Made by a program: the position numbers and the translations under genes. This document shows positions 1-4,884 of a DNA stretch of 6,506 nt, piece by piece. This DNA is from Paracoccaceae bacterium (GTDB lineage: Bacteria > Pseudomonadota > Alphaproteobacteria > Rhodobacterales > Rhodobacteraceae), in contig SKUV01000264.1 of NCBI GenBank assembly GCA_007129775.1, positions 1 through 6,506 on the forward strand, read 5' to 3'. How positions within the stretch are numbered: position 1 is the first letter of the stretch; each line of letters opens with the position of its first letter. The notes beneath the pieces were generated by a model that worked only from the letters and a program-made list of their open reading frames with translations, made no database searches and was not told the DNA's origin.

Positions 1-254
1 AGCACCAGCAGGATATTGGCGATGTTCGAGCCCACCACATTGCCCAGCGCCAGCCCCGGCGCGTCGCGCAGCACCGCCTTGACCGACACCAGCAATTCCG
101 GCGCCGAGGTTCCGAAAGCCACCACAGTCAGCCCCACGATCATCGCCGGTATGCCCAGCCGCAGGCTGATGTTGACCGCCCCGCGCACCAGCGCATCGCC
201 GGCGAGCAGCAGGATCACCAGCCCGACCGCCACATAGGCAAGATCCAGCAGCAA
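1..254 (-). CDS. Calcium/sodium antiporter (CaCA family, YrbG-like), N-terminal part
   Basis: Inner-membrane cation antiporter that would exchange Ca2+ for Na+ or H+. Only about the first 84 residues are in the window; the gene continues past the left edge. The visible part is strongly hydrophobic and carries the first alpha-repeat of the CaCA family: GLTVVAFGTSAPEL at about residues 41-54, then GNVVGSNIANI at 71-81. Glu53 matches the ion-binding glutamate of the alpha-1 repeat in archaeal NCX. There is an in-frame stop at 276-278, so the start lies between there and residue 1. TTG at 254-252 is the best candidate: it gives the short N-terminus usual for the family and sits 5 bases after the preceding stop. 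The purine-rich upstream stretch is not well spaced, so the exact start is uncertain (a CTG further upstream or a GTG seven codons in are alternatives). It is the last visible gene of a three-gene leftward run. Family is confident; the transported ion is inferred from the family. Confidence 0.85.
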   Translation of the reverse strand, partial: MLLDLAYVAVGLVILLLAGDALVRGAVNISLRLGIPAMIVGLTVVAFGTSAPELLVSVKAVLRDAPGLALGNVVGSNIANILLV

Positions 255-259
255 GGCCC

Positions 260-439
260 CTAGCCCCGCCCGCAGCTACACGGCCCGCCGCCCAGCAGGA
301 AGCGGCCGCAGCGCGGGCATTTCGCAGGCCGCTTCAACCGGGCCTGCGGCGGCTTGCCGGTCAGCCGGCGGCGCCATTTGCCGAACATGCCGAGCACCAG
401 CATGAAGATCAGGAAAAAGGTGACGATCTTGAGGATCAT
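260..439 (-). CDS. Small membrane-anchored protein with zinc-ribbon-like C-terminus (59 aa)
   Basis: Unrecognised short gene. ATG at 439-437 opens a 59-codon frame ending in TAG (262-260). Residues 1-20 form one hydrophobic helix with no charge except Lys4. Residues 21-40 are basic (KWRRRL, then KPPQARLKRPAK), so the tail should stay in the cytosol by the positive-inside rule. Residues 41-57 hold a Cys-x2-Cys ... Cys-x-Cys set (CPRCGR, then PCSCG), which resembles a minimal zinc ribbon with Cys41, 44, 53 and 55 as likely ligands. The start is 3 bases after the S49 peptidase stop, and its stop is 5 bases before the antiporter start, so it is probably translated by coupling within that operon. 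No convincing Shine-Dalgarno is visible in front. Function is unknown; metal binding is inferred from the cysteine spacing. The absence of stops, the coherent helix-plus-cysteine layout and the packing argue that it is a real gene. Confidence 0.75.
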   Translation of the reverse strand: MILKIVTFFLIFMLVLGMFGKWRRRLTGKPPQARLKRPAKCPRCGRFLLGGGPCSCGRG

Positions 440-442
440 GAA

Positions 443-1246
443 TCAGAGCCCGTAGCGCGACCAGAGCGCGCGGTCCTCGGCCTCGGCCAGCGCGCCGCCC
501 AGAAGGCTCGCCCCCAGCCGCTGAAAGAACGGCCGGCGCACGCCATAGGGCACGATCCGGACCTTGTCGCCGTAAAGCTCCTTCAGTTTGGGCGCGAGAT
601 GGCCGATCCCGTCGGCCAGCCCCAGATCGACCGCGCGCTGACCGATCCAGAAATCGCCCGTGAACAGCTCCTCGGCCCCGGTCAGCCGCGCGCCGCGGCG
701 GGCCCGGACATGAGCGATGAAGGTTTCGTGCAACTGGTCGAGATAACCGCGCAGCCGCGCCACATCCTCGGGCTTTTCGGGGCTGAACGGGTCCAGCAGG
801 CTTTTCGACTTGCCGGCCGTGTGCAACCGGCGTTCGATGCCGTAGCGGCCCAGCAGATCGTGCAGCCCGAAGCCCGCGGACACGACCCCGATCGAGCCGA
901 CGATGGAACTGGCGTCGATCCAGATGTCATCGGCCGCCACCGCCAGCCAGTAGCCGCCCGAGGCCGCCACATCCTCCACGAAGGCGTGAACCGGCACCTC
1001 CTTTTCCTCGGCCAGCCGCCGGATGCGCGCCGCGATCAGCGAGGATTGCGCCGGCGAGCCGCCGGGCGAGTTCAGCAACAGCGCAACCGCGCGCGGCTTG
1101 CCCCGCTTGAAGGCACGGTCAATCACCGGGCCGAGCGTGGCATCGTTGAGCACCGCGCCGATACGGCCCGACGCCGCAATGGCCCCGATCATACGGATCA
1201 CCGGCACGAAGGGGTCTTGCCTGACAAAGGGGATAAAGCGTTTCAT
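443..1246 (-). CDS. S49 family serine peptidase (SppA-like, soluble type)
   Basis: Member of the signal peptide peptidase A family, which uses a Ser-Lys dyad to degrade cleaved signal peptides or other membrane-associated peptides. The 267-residue product shows the S49 hallmarks in order: a ClpP-like strand with NSPGG at 59-63 (oxyanion region), VEDVAASGGYWLA at 90-102 with nucleophile Ser96, VGSIGVV at 116-122, and AGKSKSLLDPF at 144-154, where Lys148 (less likely Lys146) is the general base. The C-terminal part (about 185-245) has the usual FWIGQRAVDLGLADGIG segment. It is a single-domain protein, shorter than the two-domain E. coli SppA. It has no N-terminal signal anchor, starting with MKRFIPFVRQ and only moderately hydrophobic afterwards, so it looks cytosolic or peripheral. 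ATG at 1246-1244 is the first start that includes the whole domain; its Shine-Dalgarno is weak. It is divergent from the LysR gene and is probably the first gene of the leftward operon. Family assignment is confident, substrate unknown. Confidence 0.92.
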   Translation of the reverse strand: MKRFIPFVRQDPFVPVIRMIGAIAASGRIGAVLNDATLGPVIDRAFKRGKPRAVALLLNSPGGSPAQSSLIAARIRRLAEEKEVPVHAFVEDVAASGGYWLAVAADDIWIDASSIVGSIGVVSAGFGLHDLLGRYGIERRLHTAGKSKSLLDPFSPEKPEDVARLRGYLDQLHETFIAHVRARRGARLTGAEELFTGDFWIGQRAVDLGLADGIGHLAPKLKELYGDKVRIVPYGVRRPFFQRLGASLLGGALAEAEDRALWSRYGL

Positions 1247-1323
1247 CCGGCGCTATGTAGTCGGCCCTCGATGCCGCAACAAGGCACGGCACGCACCACG
1301 GCGCGCCGCGCGGCAGCGGGGAC

Positions 1324-1343
1324 ACAGCCGGCCACAGCAGGCC
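1324..1343. repeat. Imperfect 10-bp tandem repeat
   Basis: Two adjacent copies, ACAGCCGGCC and ACAGCAGGCC, differ at one base. They lie in the divergent gap upstream of fdsR, with a second short tandem repeat downstream at 1363. They could be regulatory or just low complexity in GC-rich DNA. Confidence 0.5.
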
Positions 1344-1362
1344 AACGGGGCCGCGCGGGGAC

Positions 1363-1380
1363 GGACAGGCAGGACAGACA
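1363..1380. repeat. Imperfect 9-bp tandem repeat upstream of fdsR
   Basis: GGACAGGCA followed directly by GGACAGACA, one mismatch, ending just before the fdsR ribosome-binding site. It would lie in the fdsR 5' leader or core promoter. Role unknown. Confidence 0.5.
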
Positions 1381-1384
1381 GGCC

Positions 1385-1389
1385 GGAGG
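1385..1389 (+). promoter_or_regulatory. Ribosome-binding site deciding the fdsR start
   Basis: GGAGG lies 4 bases before ATG 1394. It supports this start over the much longer open frame reaching back to 599, which is antisense to the S49 peptidase. Confidence 0.7.
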
Positions 1390-1393
1390 CGAC

Positions 1394-2299
1394 ATGATCG
1401 ACAGACTGGAGATGTTCATCGCACTGGCGCGCGAGCGCCATTTCGGCCGCGCCGCCGAAAGCTGCGGGGTCAGCCAGCCGAGCCTGTCCTCGGCTATCCG
1501 GCAACTGGAAGATCAGCTTGGCGTGCAACTGGTCTGGCGCGGCTCGCGGTTTCAGGGGCTTACCCCCGAAGGCCAGCGCGTGCTGGAATGGGCGCGCCGG
1601 ATCGTGGCCGACACCCGCGCCCTGCGCGACGAGATGCGCGCCGCCCGCAGCGGGCTTTCCGGGGTGCTGCGCATGGGCGTGGTGCCCACGGCCCTAGCGA
1701 TGGTGGCGGGGCTTGTGGCACCCTTCGCCGCGCGCCATCCGGGCGTGCGCGTGGTGATCCTTTCGCGATCTTCGGCCGAGATCCTGCAGCAGATCGAAGA
1801 CCTCGAACTGGACGCGGGCATCAGCTATCTGGCCGGCGAGCCACTGGGACGGGTCGCGACCGTGCCGCTTTACGACGAGGGCTATTGCCTGCTGGTGCCG
1901 GCCGAGAGCCCGCTGGCCGGGCGGGCGCAACTGGGCTGGGCCGAGGTGGCGGCGCAGCGGCTTTGCCTGCTCACCTCCGACATGCAGAACCGCCGGATCG
2001 TCAATGCGCTCATGGCGGCCGAGGGGGAGGCGCCCGCGCCGATGGTGGAGTCGAATTCGATCATCGCGCTGATCGGCCATGTGGCAACCGGGGCATGGGC
2101 CTGCGTGATCCCCGAACAGATGGCGGGCCTCGTGTCAGGAATGCCGGGCGTGCGGGCGGTTCCGATCCGCAGTGCCGCTGGCGCGACGGCCAATCCCGTC
2201 GGCCTGATCGCCCCGCACCGGGAGCCGCACACCCCGGTTCTGGCCGCCCTGCTCGACGCCGCGCGCCGCTTCGGCCGTGCGGGGGCAGCAGGGGAGTGA
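1394..2299 (+). CDS. fdsR: LysR-type transcriptional regulator of formate dehydrogenase (FdsR-like)
   Basis: DNA-binding regulator of 301 residues, the usual length for the LysR family. An N-terminal winged helix-turn-helix spans about residues 1-65, with FGRAAESCGVSQPSLSSAIR (17-36) as the helix-turn-helix and LTPEGQRVLEWAR (56-68) leading into the linker helix. Residues about 90-295 form the periplasmic-binding-protein-like effector domain, beginning LSGVLRMGVVPT. The open frame extends far upstream, but that part is antisense to another gene; ATG 1394 gives the canonical LysR N-terminus and has GGAGG just before it. It lies directly upstream of fdsG in the same direction, as fdsR genes do in FdsGBA clusters, and in known cases such regulators activate fds transcription in response to formate. 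The name therefore rests on family plus position. A probable target dyad lies at 2314-2330, only 15 bases after its stop. The effector itself cannot be read from sequence. Confidence 0.88.
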   Translation: MIDRLEMFIALARERHFGRAAESCGVSQPSLSSAIRQLEDQLGVQLVWRGSRFQGLTPEGQRVLEWARRIVADTRALRDEMRAARSGLSGVLRMGVVPTALAMVAGLVAPFAARHPGVRVVILSRSSAEILQQIEDLELDAGISYLAGEPLGRVATVPLYDEGYCLLVPAESPLAGRAQLGWAEVAAQRLCLLTSDMQNRRIVNALMAAEGEAPAPMVESNSIIALIGHVATGAWACVIPEQMAGLVSGMPGVRAVPIRSAAGATANPVGLIAPHREPHTPVLAALLDAARRFGRAGAAGE

Positions 2300-2402
2300 A
2301 ACGGGGCAAGATTGATAGTCTGCGCCTATCGTTTCACGCAGGAAACATATTGATCTGCCTATTGCGCTGCGGCAAGGTCGCGCGCGACAGACGGAGTGAC
2401 CC
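2300..2402 (+). promoter_or_regulatory. fdsG promoter/leader region
   Basis: This 103-base gap is clearly more AT-rich at 2311-2365 than the surrounding genes, as expected for a regulated promoter. It holds the LysR-type dyad at 2314-2330, a further CTAT half-site at 2359-2362 lying 33 bases (about three helical turns) after the first CTAT, and a 14-bp palindrome-like element, TTGC-N6-GCAA, at 2362-2375. GGAG at 2393-2396 is the fdsG ribosome-binding site, 6 bases before ATG. No textbook -10/-35 pair can be assigned, which is common for activator-dependent promoters. No terminator hairpin follows fdsR, so some read-through into fdsG is possible. Confidence 0.6.
2314..2330. promoter_or_regulatory. 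LysR-type operator (GATAG-N7-CTATC), probable FdsR site
   Basis: Perfect 5-bp inverted repeat GATAG/CTATC separated by 7 bases. It contains the T-N11-A core (T2316, A2328) in the ATAG-N7-CTAT form typical of LysR recognition sites. It lies about 73-89 bases before the fdsG start codon, with the LysR gene ending 15 bases upstream. Binding by FdsR is inferred. Confidence 0.7.
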
Positions 2403-2927
2403 ATGGCCAGCCAGCCCCCCGAACACCTGCCTCCCCAACACCTGCCCCCGCATCAGCAAGGCGGGCCCGATGACGTGGCCGCCCGGACGCGGCAGATCCT
2501 CGATGCCCATGCCGAGCTTGAAGGGCCGCTCTTGCCGGTGCTGCACGCGGTGCAGGCCGAATTCGGCCATATCCCCGAGGCCGCTGTGCCGGAGATCGTG
2601 CAGGCGCTGGCACTGAGCCGCGCCGAGGTGCATGGCGTGATCTCCTTCTACCACGATTTCCGCACGACCCCGGCCGGGCGCCGGGTGATCCGGCTGTGCC
2701 GGGCAGAGGCCTGTCAGGCCACGGGGGGAGACGTGCTTGCCGCCGATATCCGGGCGCGTCTTGGCATCGACTGGGGCGAGACCACGGCCGATGGCCGGGT
2801 CACGCTGGAGCCCGCCTTCTGCCTCGGCCTGTGCGCCTGCGGCCCGGCGGCGCTGATCGACGACCGGCCCGCCGGGCGGCTCGATACCGCGCGGCTGGAG
2901 GCGCTGCTGGCGGAGGCCGCGCCATGA
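2403..2927 (+). CDS. fdsG: NAD-dependent formate dehydrogenase gamma subunit FdsG
   Basis: Small iron-sulfur subunit (174 aa) of the soluble cytoplasmic FdsGBA complex, homologous to NuoE/HoxE-type 24-kDa subunits of complex I. It holds one [2Fe-2S] cluster near the FMN of FdsB. Cluster ligands are visible as Cys99-x4-Cys104 (LCRAEAC) and Cys140-x3-Cys144 (FCLGLC), the family pattern. The N-terminal helical part contains the conserved LLPVLHAVQAEFGHIPEAA (43-61) and VISFYHDFRTTPAG (79-92). The first 24 residues are an odd Pro/His/Gln-rich extension with a short internal repeat (EHLPP, QHLPP, HQQ). No in-frame start after it would keep the domain, and GGAG 6 bases before supports ATG 2403. It is the first gene of the fds operon and overlaps fdsB by ATGA. 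Expression is probably controlled by FdsR through the upstream dyad. Confidence 0.95.
   Translation: MASQPPEHLPPQHLPPHQQGGPDDVAARTRQILDAHAELEGPLLPVLHAVQAEFGHIPEAAVPEIVQALALSRAEVHGVISFYHDFRTTPAGRRVIRLCRAEACQATGGDVLAADIRARLGIDWGETTADGRVTLEPAFCLGLCACGPAALIDDRPAGRLDTARLEALLAEAAP
2422..2445 (+). repeat. Short in-frame direct repeat in fdsG N-terminus
   Basis: AACACCTGC occurs at 2422-2430 and 2437-2445 with a 15-base period, so it stays in frame. It encodes the EHLPP/QHLPP repeat of the FdsG extension. Probably a small local duplication. Confidence 0.6.
2912..2916 (+). promoter_or_regulatory. Ribosome-binding site deciding the fdsB start
   Basis: GGAGG inside the last codons of fdsG lies 7 bases before ATG 2924. 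It supports this start over the open frame that reaches back to 2696 through fdsG in another frame. Confidence 0.7.
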
Positions 2928-4474
2928 CGCTTTACCTGTCGCAGGATGCCGCCGCCCGGGCGCTGGGCGCCGATGCCACCGCCGAGGCCCTTGCCGCCGC
3001 CCTCGCCGCCGCCCTCGCCGCCACCGCACCCGGCGTGCGGCTCTCGCGCACCGGGTCGCGCGGGATGGTCTGGCTGGAGCCGCTTCTGGAGGTGGAGACC
3101 GAGGCCGGCCGCTACGCCTTCGGCCCGGTGACCGCCGACATGGTGGCGGCATTGTTCGCCGACGGGGTGCCGGGGCCGGACCATCCCGCCTGCCTTGGCC
3201 TGACCGAGGATCTGCCCTGGATCAAGCGCCAGACCCGGCTGACCTTCGCACGCTGCGGCGTGATCGCGCCCCTCGATGCGGCCGCCTATGCCGCCCACGG
3301 CGGGCTGCGCGGGCTGCGCCGGGCGCTTGGGATGAGCCCCGCCGACATCGTCGAGGAAGTGACCGAAAGCGGGCTGCGCGGGCGCGGCGGCGCGGGCTTT
3401 CCCACCGGCATCAAATGGCGCACCGTGCTGGGGGCCGAGGGGCCCCGCAAGCACATCGTCTGCAACGCCGACGAGGGCGACAGCGGCACTTTCGCCGATC
3501 GCATGCTGATGGAGGGCGACCCGTTCTGCCTGATCGAGGGCATGGTGATCGCGGGGCTCGCCACCGGCGCCGATCGCGGCTTCATCTATCTGCGCTCCGA
3601 ATACCCGGACGCCGCGCGCATCCTCGCCCGGGCGCTCGATATCGCGCGTGCCGAAGGCTGGCTCGGGCCGGATATCCTCAGCTCCGGCCGGGCCTTCGAG
3701 ATCGAATTGCGCATCGCAGCCGGCGCCTATGTCTGCGGCGAGGAGACGAGCCTTCTGAATTCGCTGGAGGGCAAGCGCGGGGTGGTGCGGGCCAAGCCGC
3801 CACTGCCGGCGCTGGCGGGGTTCATGGGCCGGCCCACGGTGGTGAACAACGTCATCACGCTGGCTGCCGTAACCGGCATCCTCGCCGATGGCGCCGCCGC
3901 CTATCGCGACATCGGGCTGGGCCGGTCGCGCGGCACGATCCCGCTGCAGATCGCCGGCAATGTCCGGCGCGGCGGGCTTTTCGAGGTGGGCTTCGGCCTG
4001 ACGCTGGGCGAGATCGTGAACGATATCGCCGGCGGCACGGCCTCGGGGCGCCCGGTCAAGGCGGTCCAGGTGGGCGGGCCGCTGGGCGCCTATTTCCCGC
4101 CCGAGATGTTCGACACGCCCTTCGGATATGAAGAATTCGCCGGGCGCGACGGGCTGATCGGCCATGCCGGGATCGTGGTGTTCGACGATACCGCCGACAT
4201 GTTGGCGCAGGCGCGCTTCGCCATGGAATTCTGCGCCATCGAAAGCTGCGGCAAATGCACCCCCTGCCGGATCGGTGCCGTGCGCGGCACCGAGGTGATC
4301 GACGGCATCGCCCGGGGCGAGCCGGGGCGGATCGAACTGCTGCAAGACCTGTGCGAGACGATGAAATTCGGCTCGCTCTGCGCGCTGGGCGGCTTCACCC
4401 CCTACCCCGTCCTGTCGGCGCTGCGCCATTTCCCGCAGGATTTCACGCCGCGCCACCGCGAGGCCGCGGAATGA
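2924..4474 (+). CDS. fdsB: NAD-dependent formate dehydrogenase beta subunit FdsB (diaphorase)
   Basis: NADH-forming flavoprotein subunit (516 aa, normal for FdsB), homologous to NuoF. It takes electrons from FdsA and passes hydride from FMN to NAD+. Residues 1 to about 110 are a degenerate thioredoxin-like domain without a cluster motif. The FMN/NAD region follows: RGRGGAGFPTGIKW at 152-165, NADEGDSGTFADR at 181-193 and GAYVCGEETSLLNSLEG at 267-283. The C-terminal 4Fe-4S ligands are Cys442, Cys445, Cys448 (SCGKCTPCR) and Cys486 (SLCALGG). The start ATG overlaps the fdsG stop as ATGA. The open frame continues upstream, but that would run through fdsG in another frame. An Ala/Leu stretch at 22-33 comes from a 12-bp DNA repeat. 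The stop overlaps the next gene, again as ATGA, but that gene is the FosX-like one rather than the usual fdsA. Confidence 0.97.
   Translation: MTLYLSQDAAARALGADATAEALAAALAAALAATAPGVRLSRTGSRGMVWLEPLLEVETEAGRYAFGPVTADMVAALFADGVPGPDHPACLGLTEDLPWIKRQTRLTFARCGVIAPLDAAAYAAHGGLRGLRRALGMSPADIVEEVTESGLRGRGGAGFPTGIKWRTVLGAEGPRKHIVCNADEGDSGTFADRMLMEGDPFCLIEGMVIAGLATGADRGFIYLRSEYPDAARILARALDIARAEGWLGPDILSSGRAFEIELRIAAGAYVCGEETSLLNSLEGKRGVVRAKPPLPALAGFMGRPTVVNNVITLAAVTGILADGAAAYRDIGLGRSRGTIPLQIAGNVRRGGLFEVGFGLTLGEIVNDIAGGTASGRPVKAVQVGGPLGAYFPPEMFDTPFGYEEFAGRDGLIGHAGIVVFDDTADMLAQARFAMEFCAIESCGKCTPCRIGAVRGTEVIDGIARGEPGRIELLQDLCETMKFGSLCALGGFTPYPVLSALRHFPQDFTPRHREAAE
2987..3022 (+). repeat. Three tandem 12-bp units in fdsB
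   Basis: One GCCCTTGCCGCC followed by two exact GCCCTCGCCGCC units, encoding Ala-Leu-Ala-Ala three times (FdsB residues 22-33). It lies in the variable N-terminal domain and is a likely slippage site; copy number may vary between strains. Confidence 0.8.
4460..4463 (+). promoter_or_regulatory. Ribosome-binding site deciding the fosX-like start
   Basis: GAGG lies 7 bases before ATG 4471, inside the end of fdsB. It supports this start over the open frame that reaches back to 4255 within fdsB. Confidence 0.55.
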
Positions 4475-4884
4475 TCGAGGGGCTGTCGCATATCACCCTG
4501 ATCTGCCGCGATCTGGACCGGATGGAGACGATCCTGACCGGGGTTCTGGGCGCCGAAAAGGTCTATGACAGCGGCGCGCAGTCCTTTTCGCTCGCGCCCG
4601 AACGGTTTTTCCTGATCGGAGGGGTCTGGTTGGCGATCATGCAGGGCGAGCCCGGCGCGCGGGCGGGCTATGAGCACATCGCCTTCAAGATCGACGCGGG
4701 CGATCTGGACCGCCTCAGCGCCCGGATCGCTGCGCTGGGCCTGAAGCTGCGCCCGCCCCGGCCGCGCGCGCCGGGCGAGGGGCAATCCGTCTATTTCGAG
4801 GATGACGACGGGCATCTGTTCGAACTGCACACCGGAACGCTGGCCGAACGGCTGGCGCGCTATGCGAAAGGCAAGGCGGCATGA
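4471..4884 (+). CDS. fosX: FosX-like fosfomycin hydrolase / VOC-family metalloenzyme
   Basis: Glyoxalase-fold (VOC) protein of 137 residues, close in length and sequence to FosX, which adds water to the epoxide of fosfomycin using Mn(II). The start MIEGLSHITL and the end HLFELHTGTLAERLARY match FosX almost position by position (compared from memory). Likely metal ligands are His7, His69 (YEHIAF) and Glu118 (LFELH). Glu44 (LAPERFFLIGG) is at the position of the general base that separates FosX from glutathione-using FosA and thiol-using FosB. Thr9, Tyr108 and Arg127 fit the phosphonate-binding positions. Gln105 replaces the arginine I recall in FosX (GEGRS). ATG 4471 overlaps the fdsB stop and its own stop overlaps the fdsA start, so it is co-translated with formate dehydrogenase. 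Whether fosfomycin is the real substrate is unknown; another epoxide, phosphonate or small metabolite is possible. VOC fold is very sure, FosX type fairly sure. Confidence 0.85.
   Translation: MIEGLSHITLICRDLDRMETILTGVLGAEKVYDSGAQSFSLAPERFFLIGGVWLAIMQGEPGARAGYEHIAFKIDAGDLDRLSARIAALGLKLRPPRPRAPGEGQSVYFEDDDGHLFELHTGTLAERLARYAKGKAA

Larger units (their letters stand above)
1247..1393. promoter_or_regulatory. Divergent intergenic region between S49 peptidase and fdsR
   Basis: 147 bases separate the two divergent start codons, so promoters for both the leftward operon and fdsR must lie here or inside the genes. No clear sigma-70 -35/-10 pair is visible; the stretch is very GC-rich. It contains two short imperfect tandem repeats (1324-1343 and 1363-1380). 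No strong T-N11-A dyad like the one before fdsG stands out, so autoregulation of fdsR cannot be read from sequence. Confidence 0.5.

Noticed and set aside
16..237. 73-codon plus-strand open frame at the left edge
   Set aside because: It is antisense to the antiporter, whose minus-strand frame shows the conserved AFGTSAPEL and GNVVGSN motifs.
1253..1260. CTATGTAG near the S49 peptidase start as a second LysR site
   Set aside because: Not a proper inverted repeat and without the 7-base spacer of a LysR dyad.
599..1393. Long upstream extension of the LysR frame (open from 599)
   Set aside because: It is antisense to the S49 peptidase, lacks LysR homology, and the canonical LysR N-terminus with GGAGG begins at 1394.
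2362..2375. TTGC-N6-GCAA as a transcription terminator for fdsR
   Set aside because: Only 4 base pairs in the stem and no following T run; more likely part of the promoter.
1588..2616. 342-codon frame overlapping the LysR gene and fdsG
   Set aside because: Arg/Ala/Gly-rich out-of-frame translation crossing two real genes and the promoter; no domain.
2714..4456. 580-codon open frame on the minus strand opposite fdsB
   Set aside because: High-GC shadow of fdsB; the translation is low-complexity (Ala/Gly/His/Arg/Pro) with no recognisable motif, while the plus strand encodes a textbook FdsB.
4255..4470. N-terminal extension of the FosX-like frame into fdsB
   Set aside because: The extra residues are an out-of-frame read of fdsB, and FosX proteins start at the equivalent of MI-x-GLSHITL; ATG 4471 with GAGG before it fits.
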